Shown here one piece after another: positions 16,554 to 24,718 of a DNA stretch of 45,120 nucleotides. Made by a program: the position numbers and the translations under genes. The stretch is from an uncultured Erysipelotrichaceae bacterium. GTDB lineage: Bacteria > Bacillota_I > Bacilli_A > Erysipelotrichales > Erysipelotrichaceae. The notes under the pieces were generated by a model. That model saw only the letters and a list, made by a program, of their open reading frames with translations. It made no database searches and was not told the origin of the DNA. Each line of letters starts with the position of its first letter. The stretch's first letter is position 1. The DNA lies in NCBI GenBank assembly GCA_902773425.1, contig CACYEP010000007.1:1-45120 (forward strand). Reading direction: 5' to 3'.

Positions 16554-17141
16554 ATGGTACATTATCCCAACGGACAAACGTATATCGAAAAGGAAATCAA
16601 ACAGGGAGCCGGCGGACGGGGAATGGATCTGGAAAAAGATTTGAACCTCACCAACACCTATTACCTGGAAACCGACAAGGCAGTCATCTATAAGAAGCCG
16701 ACGCCGGTGCAGGTCGTTAAGGTAGATTACAAAAGCCGTTCGACAGCCAAGATTACCGAAGCCTATTACAAGACCCCGAGCACCATCGACTACAGCGGTG
16801 TGTACAAAGGATACCATCTGGACTTCGAGGCAAAAGAATCGCGCTCCAAGACTTCCTTTCCGCTCTCCAGCATTCATAAGCATCAGATCGATTACATTGA
16901 CAATGTGATCCGTCACGGCGGAATCAGCTTCGTAATCGTGCGTTTTGTGCTGCTGGAAGAGACATATTTGATCGAAGGTGCTAAAATAGTGAACGTATAT
17001 CGTAACCGCACCAGGGAAAGCATCCCCTATACATGGTTCAAGGAGAACGGATATCTTCTTCCCTTCGGACTTGCCCCGCGGATCGATTACCTGAAAATTG
17101 TAGATATCCTGATTGCCAAGGAGGAAGCATATGGCGAATAA
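16554..17141 (+). CDS. recU: Holliday junction resolvase RecU
   Basis: RecU cleaves Holliday junctions and modulates RecA in Bacillota. The 195-residue protein opens with MVHYPNGQTYIEKE and GGRGMDLEKDLNLTN. The nuclease core TIDYSGVYKGYHLDFEAKES carries the Asp, Glu and Lys of the PD-(D/E)xK-type site, followed by FPLSSIHKHQIDYI. All of these are RecU hallmarks. Its last 11 bases overlap the start of ponA, the same recU-ponA coupling known in Bacillus. Confidence 0.95.
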   Translation: MVHYPNGQTYIEKEIKQGAGGRGMDLEKDLNLTNTYYLETDKAVIYKKPTPVQVVKVDYKSRSTAKITEAYYKTPSTIDYSGVYKGYHLDFEAKESRSKTSFPLSSIHKHQIDYIDNVIRHGGISFVIVRFVLLEETYLIEGAKIVNVYRNRTRESIPYTWFKENGYLLPFGLAPRIDYLKIVDILIAKEEAYGE

Positions 17142-19764
17142 AAAGAAACGTCCTCTGACGAAGCTGGAGAAAAAGCTGCGCCGGAGAATTGTATGGAACC
17201 GGATCCTGATCATCATCTTATTGGTCGGCATCCTGGGAGTGGCGTGCGGATCCGCCGCGATTTATACAATTATTAAATCCTGTTCCATCACACTGGATGT
17301 AACGGACTTCAAGTCCACCGAAACAACAACGATCTTTGACCGCAACGGTGAAGAAATCGCACGTGTCGGTGTGGAAAACCGTATCAATATTACATACGAT
17401 CAGATTCCGCAGGTTGTGATCGACGCGTTTGTCGCGGTAGAAGATTCCCGTTATTTCGAACATGCGGGATTCGATATTCCGCGATTCGCAAAATCCGCGA
17501 TCGTCAATGTACTGACCCGAAGCATCGCACAGGGCGGAAGTACCTTAACGATGCAGATGGTTAAGAATACCTATTTCGTTACCGAAGAGGCTTTGGCCCC
17601 GAATACGGTCGACCGTAAGGTACAGGAAATTTATCTGGCGATGCAGGCGGAAAAAATCATCTCCAAAAAGAAGATTTTCGAACTGTACATCAACAAGATC
17701 AATTTCGGCGGAAGCACCCGCGGTATCCAGACGGGCGCGAAGTATTACTTCAACAAGGATGTATCCGAGCTGACATTAAATGAAGCTGCGATTCTCGCAG
17801 GTGTCATCAACGGACCGAACCTCTACAATCCTTACTACAACGTCGATTATTGTGAATCCAGACGCTGGGAAGTTTTATACCAGATGGTAAACCATGGGTA
17901 TATCACCCAGGAAGAAATGGATGCGTGCCTTGCGATTCCGATTCAGAATCTTCTGAGCGGACAAAGCCGCGGATACGGTGAAAACACAACCACCGACCTG
18001 CAGAGCTATATCGATCAGGTCTTGAATGAAATCGAAGAAATCACCGGTGAAGATCCATATACAACTCCGATGAGAGTCTATACGGCCATGGATCCGGCTG
18101 CCCAGAAAGCGGCGGATGAAATCTGCCAGGGCAAAACAATTGATTACCTCGGTGACGATTACTTCCAGGTAGGATTTGCGGTCGTCAACAACCATACGGG
18201 CGAAATCGTCGCATTGGGCGGCGGACGCGGAAGAACCGGTGAAAGAACTTTCAGTTTCGCAACCGACACAATGGCGTCCCCCGGTTCCTCCATCAAGCCG
18301 ATTCTGGACTATGCCCTCGCCTTCAACTATGCGGGTGTATCCACGGCGGATGAAGAATACGACAAGCCGACCAAGTGGGAATGGACAGATATTGAATTCC
18401 ACAATGCGGGCGGAAGAGAATTCGGCATGCTGAATATCTACGACTGCCTGGCACGTTCCTTAAATATCCCGGCGATCAAGCTTCTTCGTAAAGCAAGAGC
18501 CGCTATGGGAGAAAATAACGAAAAGATGGTCATCAACTACATGAAAGCCATCGGATTTGATTCCTGGGTCGCGGATAACTTCGCGGAACAGTACGGTATC
18601 GGCGGCGCCAGCATGATGGCTTCCCCGTTACAGATGGCCGGAGCCCAAGCGATGCTGCTGAACAGCGGTATCTATATTGAACCGCATTGCATCACCCGCA
18701 TTGAGTATTTAGACAGTTCTCTCGAACCGTATACTCCGGACTATCAGGGTATTCAGGTCATTACTCCGCAGGCTGCATACCTGACATGTGACTTATTAAA
18801 GAACAACGTAGACCATCACGAATGGTTACCGAATGTCGGTGAAGTTGAACGCTGGTATCCGGTATATTCCAAGACCGGTTCCAGTAACTGGGACTCTGAC
18901 GCAGCAGCAGCCCTCGGCGTACCGAACGGTTCGATGCGTGACCACTGGCAGAATACTTCCACCGAACAGTTTACGGTTGCTGTATGGACCGGTTATGAAT
19001 CGGCTTCGAAGGATCACCGTTCCTACTTCTCGGATGCGGCCTCCAATTACAACTACGCAGGAAAGATCGGCGGTATCATGATCGATACATTGGCTGAATC
19101 CTACGGTGTTCCGAGCAACGGCGTTACCCGCCCGAGCGGATTATCTTCCGTCACCTTCGTCAAAGGATCCTGGCCTTACATTACTCCGCCGTCCTATTGC
19201 CCGAAGGAAATGATTGTTACGGGTATCGCTTACAACCCGAAGACGGTTTCCTGGAAAGATCCGAGTATCGAACAGATGACCGGGCTTGAGGCTTACGTGC
19301 TTGAACAATCCACCAAGTACAACAAGGAAGGCACATCTTCTACAACGAATCTTACGGTTTCTGTAAAATGGCCTGCCTACCCGGTTGCCTATGACAAAGT
19401 ATTCACCAAACAGGAACTTGAAGGCGGAACCGACGGAATCCCGTCCAACCCGAACAAGGAAGCCGTTGTCGGCAAGCTTATCAATGTTGCGGAAATCTAC
19501 CTGGACGGCGAATTGGTTGAAACTCTGAATGCAGATACCTTCGAAAAGAAATCAACAAAGGACAGTACGAAAGAAGCTACGCTCACCTTCTCGAACCTGA
19601 CTCCGGGTGATCACGTAATTACCGTAAACGGATTCTATCAGTTCTCCAACGCTAAGATTCAATGCGATCCGGTCATTGACACAGCTACCTTCTTCGTTCA
19701 GGAAGGTCCGAAACCGGAACCGATTCCTACACCGGAACCAGTTGATCCGACTGTTCCGGAATAA
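17131..19764 (+). CDS. ponA: Class A penicillin-binding protein 1A
   Basis: This is a bifunctional peptidoglycan synthase. From ATG 17131 (AAGGAGG site inside recU) it is 877 residues: a basic cytoplasmic tail, one membrane segment (about 24-48), a GT51 transglycosylase with catalytic Glu in VEDSRYFEH (Glu104) and QGGSTLTMQ (134-142), and a transpeptidase with SSIK (Ser386, Lys389), SLN (443-445) and KTGS (581-584). A C-terminal beta-rich extension (FN3-like, about 720-860) ends in a Pro/Glu tail. The start at 17113 is rejected because it lacks a ribosome site. GpsB next door is its known partner. Confidence 0.95.
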   Translation: MANKKKRPLTKLEKKLRRRIVWNRILIIILLVGILGVACGSAAIYTIIKSCSITLDVTDFKSTETTTIFDRNGEEIARVGVENRINITYDQIPQVVIDAFVAVEDSRYFEHAGFDIPRFAKSAIVNVLTRSIAQGGSTLTMQMVKNTYFVTEEALAPNTVDRKVQEIYLAMQAEKIISKKKIFELYINKINFGGSTRGIQTGAKYYFNKDVSELTLNEAAILAGVINGPNLYNPYYNVDYCESRRWEVLYQMVNHGYITQEEMDACLAIPIQNLLSGQSRGYGENTTTDLQSYIDQVLNEIEEITGEDPYTTPMRVYTAMDPAAQKAADEICQGKTIDYLGDDYFQVGFAVVNNHTGEIVALGGGRGRTGERTFSFATDTMASPGSSIKPILDYALAFNYAGVSTADEEYDKPTKWEWTDIEFHNAGGREFGMLNIYDCLARSLNIPAIKLLRKARAAMGENNEKMVINYMKAIGFDSWVADNFAEQYGIGGASMMASPLQMAGAQAMLLNSGIYIEPHCITRIEYLDSSLEPYTPDYQGIQVITPQAAYLTCDLLKNNVDHHEWLPNVGEVERWYPVYSKTGSSNWDSDAAAALGVPNGSMRDHWQNTSTEQFTVAVWTGYESASKDHRSYFSDAASNYNYAGKIGGIMIDTLAESYGVPSNGVTRPSGLSSVTFVKGSWPYITPPSYCPKEMIVTGIAYNPKTVSWKDPSIEQMTGLEAYVLEQSTKYNKEGTSSTTNLTVSVKWPAYPVAYDKVFTKQELEGGTDGIPSNPNKEAVVGKLINVAEIYLDGELVETLNADTFEKKSTKDSTKEATLTFSNLTPGDHVITVNGFYQFSNAKIQCDPVIDTATFFVQEGPKPEPIPTPEPVDPTVPE

Positions 19765-19773
19765 GACAGAAAA

Positions 19774-19805
19774 AAACGCTCTGTGAAGATTGCAGAGCGT
19801 TTTAT
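19774..19805. terminator. Bidirectional terminator between ponA and the esterase gene
   Basis: The stem ACGCTCTG/CAGAGCGT with a 9-base loop is flanked by A-rich and T-rich runs, so it can stop both ponA and the opposing dnaD-nth-esterase transcript. Confidence 0.88.
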
Positions 19806-20617
19806 TATTGTCTGTAGAAATCATGGATCATTGCGTCGTAATAAACATCACACAGTTTTTTACGCGCTGCTTTGGCTTTCTTTGTCCAAGGCTGTAAGAG
19901 ATCAAACGCGTGAACATCACCGTGATAAACATCCAAAGAAGCGTGAATTCCCACTTCTTTTAACCGGTCAATGTATTCCAAAGTTTCGGTATAAAACGGT
20001 TCGCCGTCCTGGACGAAGGTATAGGCGGCAGGCAGCCCTTGATAATCGTTTTCCAAAGACGGAGACGCGTATTTCGGAATATCCGAAGTCCCGTATATTT
20101 TTCCGAGATAACGTTTCCATGCTCTGTGATTCCGCTTGGTGTTCCAAATCTGTCCGTGATTATTACGGGAAGATTCCGTATCAAAAGCATCAATCATCGG
20201 ATATAAAGGAATCTGGTATGCCACCGGGATACGTTTTTGATCGCGCGCATATAAACAGACGGCAGCCGTCAATCCCCCTCCTGCGCTTTCCCCGCCGACA
20301 ATGATCCGGTTTTTGTCAATGGATAATTCCTCCGCGTGATCATACATATACTCTAATGCCGTATAGCAGTCTTCAAGCGCAGCCGGATATTCCTCTCTTA
20401 GGGATAAGCGGTACTCGGGAGATACGACAATGCCGCCGAATTTCTTTGCGAGCATTTTTCCGCAGGAACCGTAGACCATGGAGGCCATTCCCGTTTCATA
20501 TCCTCCTCCGTGAATCCATAAGATGCCGGGTACTTTTCGATCTTGCACGCCGTATTTCAGCACAATCAGTTTCAAAGATCCGGCTTTGGACGGAATTCGC
20601 AGTATTTCTCTTTTCAT
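19805..20617 (-). CDS. Alpha/beta hydrolase, hormone-sensitive-lipase-type esterase
   Basis: The 270-residue protein shows the HSL-family oxyanion motif HGGGY (about 36-40), nucleophile motif GESAGG (about 108-113), a later acidic residue in DGEPFYTE and the catalytic His in DVHAFD. It is predicted to hydrolyse short-chain esters in the cytosol; the natural substrate is unknown. No signal peptide is visible. The ATG overlaps the nth stop (20614), so it is coupled to nth. It is the last gene of dnaD-nth-esterase. ypoC, found after nth in Bacillus, is not here. Confidence 0.85.
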   Translation of the reverse strand: MKREILRIPSKAGSLKLIVLKYGVQDRKVPGILWIHGGGYETGMASMVYGSCGKMLAKKFGGIVVSPEYRLSLREEYPAALEDCYTALEYMYDHAEELSIDKNRIIVGGESAGGGLTAAVCLYARDQKRIPVAYQIPLYPMIDAFDTESSRNNHGQIWNTKRNHRAWKRYLGKIYGTSDIPKYASPSLENDYQGLPAAYTFVQDGEPFYTETLEYIDRLKEVGIHASLDVYHGDVHAFDLLQPWTKKAKAARKKLCDVYYDAMIHDFYRQ

Positions 20618-21249
20618 TTCGTCTTACCTTTCAGATAGACGCAGAAGCTTTCAAACGGACATCCCCCGCAAAGCGGTCTTTGGGCTTTGCAGCGGTATCT
20701 TCCGAAGAAAATGAACAGATGATGCGCACGGATCCAGCGGTACTTCGGTATTTTGCGTTTTAACGTGCTTTCCGTGCCTTCTGTGCTTTCATCAGGGTCA
20801 ACGAGTCCTAATCTCTTTGAAACTCTTTCGACGTGTGTATCGACAGCTAATGCAGGAATCTTGAATCCCTCCGCCTGAATCACATTTGCCGTTTTCCTTC
20901 CTACGCCGGGAAGAGAAGTCAAATCGTCAAAACTCTCAGGCACCTGTCCGTCGAATCTTTCATCCAGATCCTTTGCGGTTTTCTTAAGATTCAAGGCTTT
21001 GTTGCGGTATAAACCGATGGAACGGATACAATTCTCCAGATCTTTCAGATCGGCGTCCTTCATCGTACGGGCATCCGGATACATATCAAACAGCGCCGGG
21101 GTTACCTTATTGACGGATACATCGGTTGTCTGCGCAGATAAAATCACGGCACATAGCAACTCAAAAACATTCCGGTGATCCAGTTCGCATTTCGCTTCGG
21201 GAAACATATTCTCTAACTCATCCAAAATGCGGTTGGCTTTAGTCTTCAT
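20614..21249 (-). CDS. nth: Endonuclease III
   Basis: Nth is a DNA glycosylase/AP lyase for oxidised pyrimidines. The 211-residue protein has the helix-hairpin-helix LPGVGRKTANVI with catalytic Lys in GRKTA, the catalytic Asp in VDTHVERVSKRLG, and the C-terminal 4Fe-4S ligands C-x6-C-x2-C-x5-C (CKAQRPLCGGCPFESFC). Its start overlaps the dnaD end by 11 bases. The dnaD-nth pair matches Bacillus. Confidence 0.96.
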   Translation of the reverse strand: MKTKANRILDELENMFPEAKCELDHRNVFELLCAVILSAQTTDVSVNKVTPALFDMYPDARTMKDADLKDLENCIRSIGLYRNKALNLKKTAKDLDERFDGQVPESFDDLTSLPGVGRKTANVIQAEGFKIPALAVDTHVERVSKRLGLVDPDESTEGTESTLKRKIPKYRWIRAHHLFIFFGRYRCKAQRPLCGGCPFESFCVYLKGKTK

Positions 21250-21733
21250 GTTTGCCTTTCAAAACTTTTTCAATATAAGACATGGATAATTTACGGTACA
21301 TGGACGCATCTCTCAACGCATCCAAAATATCTTCTTCACTGTAAAGGTTCTGCAGATCAATCAGACGGGAGATTTCATTGGATGAGAGAGTCCTTCCGAA
21401 TTCCGATTCAAATTCCTGTAACGCCGGCATTGTATCCGGAGTGACCTGTTCTTCACGGAATACACCGTCCATACGGAACTTTAAAGAATTACCGCGCACT
21501 TCAATGCGCAAAAAATTCCTGGCTGTCAGTTCCGAGAAAATTTCATCGATCCGGGATTCCGGAAGACCGCTGATACCGGATAAAGTTTCGGACGAACAGC
21601 GTTCTCTCTTTTCATTCATCAGATCTATCAGGGAAAGAATCAAAAACTGTTCCGGTGTCAGTTTTAATTTTCCGGCATTTTCCAATAACCACGTGCGGCG
21701 GTCTACATAACTCTCTTTATACCATTCATTCAT
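21239..21733 (-). CDS. dnaD: DNA replication protein DnaD
   Basis: DnaD works with DnaB and DnaI to load the helicase. From ATG 21731-21733 (GGGGTGA site) it is 164 residues. The N-terminal winged helix (KLKLTPEQFLILSLIDLMN, then LSGISGLPESRIDEIFSEL) is followed by a DDBH2-like domain (FESEFGRTLSSNEISRLIDL ending YIEKVLKG). It is somewhat shorter than Bacillus DnaD (232) because the C-terminal DNA-binding tail is reduced. The in-frame upstream ATG (21778) lies beyond the likely transcription start. Confidence 0.9.
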   Translation of the reverse strand: MNEWYKESYVDRRTWLLENAGKLKLTPEQFLILSLIDLMNEKRERCSSETLSGISGLPESRIDEIFSELTARNFLRIEVRGNSLKFRMDGVFREEQVTPDTMPALQEFESEFGRTLSSNEISRLIDLQNLYSEEDILDALRDASMYRKLSMSYIEKVLKGKHED

Positions 21734-21752
21734 AAAATCACCCCGTATGAGT

Positions 21753-21761
21753 ATCATATCA
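21753..21761 (-). promoter_or_regulatory. Extended -10 promoter of dnaD-nth-esterase
   Basis: TGATATGAT on the minus strand lies about 20 bases before the dnaD ATG. It sits inside a 70-base divergent region shared with the thioredoxin-fold gene. Confidence 0.5.
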
Positions 21762-21766
21762 CAAAT

Positions 21767-21796
21767 TTGATCCCCCACTTCCTTCTATGATAAAAT
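21767..21796 (+). promoter_or_regulatory. Promoter placing the start codon at the RNA 5' end (leaderless candidate)
   Basis: TTGATC (21767-21772), an 18-base spacer and TGATAAAAT (-10 at 21791-21796) form a good extended promoter. Only 8 bases separate the -10 from ATG 21805, so the mRNA should begin at or within a base or two of the AUG. No Shine-Dalgarno sequence is present. Confidence 0.6.
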
Positions 21797-21804
21797 TGAC
21801 CTGT

Positions 21805-22302
21805 ATGAAAATATCAAGAAAAGCACTGTTCTATGCATTCGTTGTATTACTGGTCATCGCCGGCATCTTTTTCATGGTGAAAGCCACTAAACCGGAAGAA
21901 GCGCCTGTAATTCATCATTCTACCGGAAGTTACGATCTGTCCTACGAAGATGTTAATGCGTTTGTCTATGCGACAAACGAGCCTACCGCATTATTCTTTT
22001 ACTCATCCGATGATCCCGATTCCCAGCTGGTAATCAAGAATATGCTGGATATTGTAAAAGTAGAAAACAACATCACAATTTACCCGAAGCTCTACTACGT
22101 GGATATGGCAGATTATTCCGGAGATCATCTGGATGACTTTATCCTGAACAATTGGTCATTCCATCATTATCCGGCCTTCCTGATCATGCAGATCAAAGAC
22201 TCAAAAACGTCTGTCTCCGATGTGCTGGAATGGGTTGCCGATTCCCCGTATTCCATAAACGATGTAAGGGACTGGCTGGCAGAACATAACATTATTCCGT
22301 AA
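21805..22302 (+). CDS. Membrane-anchored thioredoxin-fold protein without redox cysteines
   Basis: The protein is 165 residues from ATG 21805. An uncleaved N-terminal anchor (ALFYAFVVLLVIAGIFFMV, about 7-25) precedes an extracytoplasmic domain with a thioredoxin-like pattern: ALFFYSSDDPDSQLVIKNML where CxxC would be expected after FFYS, KLYYVDMADY, and YPAFLIM for the cis-Pro strand. The active-site cysteines are replaced by DDPD, and the protein has no Cys at all, so redox chemistry is ruled out. It may be a binding or scaffold domain. It is monocistronic and divergent from dnaD. Confidence 0.65.
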   Translation: MKISRKALFYAFVVLLVIAGIFFMVKATKPEEAPVIHHSTGSYDLSYEDVNAFVYATNEPTALFFYSSDDPDSQLVIKNMLDIVKVENNITIYPKLYYVDMADYSGDHLDDFILNNWSFHHYPAFLIMQIKDSKTSVSDVLEWVADSPYSINDVRDWLAEHNIIP

Positions 22303-22326
22303 AAAAGCCCTGAATCCTCAGGGCTT
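22301..22326. terminator. Terminator between the thioredoxin-fold gene and yqeK
   Basis: The stem AGCCCTGA/TCAGGGCT has a 4-base loop. The T-run is strong on the minus side (six) and weak on the plus side, so it mainly ends the yqeK transcript. Confidence 0.88.
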
Positions 22327-22328
22327 CA

Positions 22329-23111
22329 TTATATCTTGCCTTCTTTTCGAAGGAACTCCAGCTGCAGTTCCCTCTCTTTTACTACGGCTTTCTCCAGATC
22401 TGTTTCCGCCAAGCAGATCATATCCGATACGTCATAACCGCGGCTCGGATCCAGTTTATCCGCCAGATACAGAATCTTGGACAGCGTTTTCGGATCATCC
22501 CCGTCGGTATGATGGTAAATCGCATCATACACCTCAGGATCCGGATATCCCAGTACATTTGCCAGATAATACGCACCGGTATATTGATGATACACGGCCT
22601 TCGGACGGTCCATATGTTCCGGAGCACAAAGTTTCATTAAAACCTCATTATCATGATCGGAAAACGCTTTGGTGCAGTCATGAAACAATCCGGCTATTTC
22701 CGCCTTATCGGCATCATATCCGTGAATCTTTGCCAGATGCACCGTCAATTCCGTCATGGATTCCACATGGCGCACCCGGGAGGGCTTCAGCATTCTCATT
22801 GCGCACTCTCTGCGGTAGAGTCCGTTTTGGATCAATATGCCCCGCAAAGGCACCGGCAAGCCTTCAAAGTTTCCTTCCTTCAGAGAGTTCTCCTCATACA
22901 CAAACATCTCTGAAACGGCGTTTAAAGGCTGTTTTTTCATATAAAGAAACGTCGGATATCTCATCATCCAGTATTCCATATACGGCATGTCTTTTTCATC
23001 AAACTTCAGATATACATCACTCAGATGATGAAGTTCCCTCCACGCACGGATTTCCTGAAACTGTGCATGCGTTAATACATGTGCCCGGATATAAACAATT
23101 CCCGTTCTCAT
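22329..23111 (-). CDS. yqeK: YqeK-type HD-domain Ap4A hydrolase with a decayed NadD-like N-terminus
   Basis: Residues about 108-260 form an HD domain with all YqeK metal and catalytic positions: RHVES (His115), FHDCTK (His144-Asp145), YHQYTGA (His175), YHHTDGD (His200-201) and ADKLD (Asp218). YqeK symmetrically cleaves diadenosine tetraphosphate. Residues 1-105 look like a shortened NadD: MRTGIVYIRAHVLTH aligns with the MKIGIFGGTFDPIHNGH start, and VSEMFVYEENSLKEG plus LPVPLRGILIQNGLY with the ISSTxIR to VPxxVxxYIxxxGLY end, but the catalytic motifs are gone. The start overlaps the yhbY stop (ATGA). In Bacillus the order is yqeI-nadD-yqeK, so this position fits a collapsed nadD-yqeK fusion. 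Confidence 0.85.
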   Translation of the reverse strand: MRTGIVYIRAHVLTHAQFQEIRAWRELHHLSDVYLKFDEKDMPYMEYWMMRYPTFLYMKKQPLNAVSEMFVYEENSLKEGNFEGLPVPLRGILIQNGLYRRECAMRMLKPSRVRHVESMTELTVHLAKIHGYDADKAEIAGLFHDCTKAFSDHDNEVLMKLCAPEHMDRPKAVYHQYTGAYYLANVLGYPDPEVYDAIYHHTDGDDPKTLSKILYLADKLDPSRGYDVSDMICLAETDLEKAVVKERELQLEFLRKEGKI

Positions 23112-23398
23112 TTGGGGAGTGCCATTCCGTCTTTGGGACGGTGACGGAATAAGATTACGTTTTTCCCGATCACCTGAACGATTTCACTGTGGGTCGCAAC
23201 CGCCAATTCGATCTTTAATTCCTGAACCGGCATCGGGCAGCTTTTCAATACCGAAACCTTCACCAGTTCATGCGCGGTCAGGGAATTTTCCAGCGATTCG
23301 ATCAATGTGTCGGTCATTCCTTCTTTTCCGACCGTAACCGTCGGAGAAAGACGGTTTGCGAGTGATCTCAGATAGGCTTTCTGATGGTTATTCAGCAT
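23108..23398 (-). CDS. yhbY: YhbY/YqeI-family RNA-binding protein
   Basis: The 96-residue CRM-domain protein associates with pre-50S ribosomes. The sequence shows MLNNHQKAYLRSLANRL, the conserved VTVGKEGMTDTLIESLENSL and HELVKVSVLKS with a C-terminal GKNVILFRH strand. The start at 23396-23398 has AAAGGAG upstream. It lies in the usual place before the nadD/yqeK genes and follows the rplT terminator-like hairpin. Confidence 0.93.
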   Translation of the reverse strand: MLNNHQKAYLRSLANRLSPTVTVGKEGMTDTLIESLENSLTAHELVKVSVLKSCPMPVQELKIELAVATHSEIVQVIGKNVILFRHRPKDGMALPK

Positions 23399-23413
23399 AA
23401 CTTCTCCTTTCAT

Positions 23414-23442
23414 AAAACTTCCCGTATTCCGCGGGAAGTTTT
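23414..23442 (-). terminator. Hairpin terminator after rplT
   Basis: The stem AAAACTTCCCG/CGGGAAGTTTT ends in only four T on the minus strand before the yhbY ribosome site, so partial read-through into yhbY-yqeK is likely. Confidence 0.75.
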
Positions 23443-23450
23443 CGTGTTTA

Positions 23451-23807
23451 TTAAGCTAATGCGTTCTTCGCAACTTCGGTCAGGCTCTTGAATCCTTCCG
23501 GATCATGGATTGCCATTTCCGAGAGCATCTTACGGTTAACGTTCACGTTCGCGACCTTTAAGCCGTGCATGAACTTCGAATAGCTCAGATCGTATTCGCG
23601 AACCGCTGCGTTGATACGAGCGATCCATAACTTACGCATTTCTCTCTTTAAGTTTCTTCTGTCACGGTAAGCGTACTTCCAGGAATGAAGAACCTGTTCA
23701 TGCGCAGTACGATAGAGAGCATGTTTGGAACCGAAGTAGCCCTTTGCTAATTTTAATGTTTTATTTCTTCTCTGACGAGTTACATATCCGCCTTTGACTC
23801 TTGGCAT
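23451..23807 (-). CDS. rplT: 50S ribosomal protein L20
   Basis: The 118-residue basic protein shows the L20 pattern [47 protein letters not shown] and [21 protein letters not shown]20 binds 23S rRNA early in assembly. In Bacillota it represses its own operon through the infC leader. It is third in infC-rpmI-rplT. Confidence 0.97.
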   Translation of the reverse strand: MPRVKGGYVTRQRRNKTLKLAKGYFGSKHALYRTAHEQVLHSWKYAYRDRRNLKREMRKLWIARINAAVREYDLSYSKFMHGLKVANVNVNRKMLSEMAIHDPEGFKSLTEVAKNALA

Positions 23808-23826
23808 TTCTTCTTACCTATCCTTT

Positions 23827-24021
23827 CTATCCCTGAAGCATGTCCTTGATACGCTTCATATCGCTCTTATTCACGATTGCGCTCTTTGCTAAATGCTTCT
23901 TCTGTTTGTGCGATTTATGCGGTGCTAAATGAGATACATACGCATGGAATCTTCTGTACTTACCGCTACCTGTCTTCTTTACCCGTTTTGCTAACGAGCT
24001 GCTTGTTTTCATCTTTGGCAT
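23827..24021 (-). CDS. rpmI: 50S ribosomal protein L35
   Basis: The 64-residue protein shows [41 protein letters not shown] and the C-terminal [11 protein letters not shown]. An AAAGGAGG site sits before the ATG, inside the infC coding region. The first 56 bases overlap the infC 3' end in another frame. It is second gene of the infC operon. Confidence 0.96.
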   Translation of the reverse strand: MPKMKTSSSLAKRVKKTGSGKYRRFHAYVSHLAPHKSHKQKKHLAKSAIVNKSDMKRIKDMLQG

Positions 24022-24568
24022 TTTGTTTTCCTCCTTTGTTTCTTAGCGGGGCTATCATGCAGGTCATGATATTCCCTTCCATCGATGCGGCTTTTTCAAC
24101 CTGTCCGGCATCGGACAATGCTTCAATAAAGTCGTTGAGAACCTTTTTCCCGACTTCCTGCCGGGTCATCATACGTCCGCGGAACCGCATGACGATCTGA
24201 ACTTTCTTGGTCTCTTCGAGCCACTTTCTGGCTTGCGAACATTTCGTATTGAAGTCTCCTACATCAATGACCGGACTGAGCTTTAACTGCTTGATTTCCG
24301 TCTGATGCTGATTCTTCTTGGCTTCCTTCTGTTTCTTCTGCTGTTCGAAACGATATTTGCCGTAATCCATTAACCGGCATACCGGCGGATTGGCATTCGG
24401 CGCGACGCATACAAGATCAAATCCTTCGCTTTCGGCAGTTCTTAACGCTTCCGCACGGCTCAATACACCGTATTGCGTCCCGTTCGCTCCGATTACGAGA
24501 ATTCTCGGGAAACGAATCCGTTCGTTTACCAGGTCGTCATTTTTGTTCACACGGTTGTTGTTATTTAT
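23966..24568 (-). CDS. infC: Translation initiation factor IF-3 (probable AUA start)
   Basis: IF-3 checks start-codon pairing and keeps subunits apart. Motifs are [67 protein letters not shown], and [16 protein letters not shown] ending in [11 protein letters not shown], with 21 more residues ([11 protein letters not shown]...) that overlap rpmI. No ATG has a ribosome site: the only in-frame upstream ATG (24613) lies in the loop of the leader hairpin. I place the start at ATA 24566-24568, preceded by AAGGGG 8 bases upstream, giving [16 protein letters not shown] (200 residues); ATC 24571 is an alternative. infC of E. coli uses AUU for autoregulation, so a rare start is expected. Confidence 0.9.
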   Translation of the reverse strand: MNNNNRVNKNDDLVNERIRFPRILVIGANGTQYGVLSRAEALRTAESEGFDLVCVAPNANPPVCRLMDYGKYRFEQQKKQKEAKKNQHQTEIKQLKLSPVIDVGDFNTKCSQARKWLEETKKVQIVMRFRGRMMTRQEVGKKVLNDFIEALSDAGQVEKAASMEGNIMTCMIAPLRNKGGKQNAKDENKQLVSKTGKEDR

Positions 24569-24595
24569 GATCCTCACCCCTTTATTTATGGCGAT

Positions 24596-24628
24596 GAAAA
24601 AGCGGGCATTCATACTCTCACCCGCTTT
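24596..24628 (-). promoter_or_regulatory. Attenuator hairpin in the infC-rpmI-rplT leader (L20-leader-like)
   Basis: On the minus strand AAAGCGGG and CCCGCTTT enclose a 14-base loop and are followed by a T-run before the infC start. The leader between the promoter (24719-24747) and infC is about 150 bases. A terminator at this position is the known layout of L20-controlled leaders in Bacillota, so transcription is probably attenuated when L20 is in excess. I did not identify the antiterminator pairing. Confidence 0.7.
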
Positions 24629-24718
24629 AAGACTTTATCTCTAATGTCGCAGCGTTTGACCCATGACTTAAGCCATCAGGTGAGAAGTAAATCTCTTTCC
24701 ACAATTTCATGCATGTTT

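Noticed and set aside
16485-17231. Long minus-strand open frame opposite recU
   Set aside because: It is a shadow of recU: no ribosome site, no family resemblance, and recU is unmistakable.
24566-24613. ATG at 24611-24613 as infC start
   Set aside because: It lies in the loop of the leader terminator hairpin, has no spaced ribosome site and would add residues not found in IF-3.
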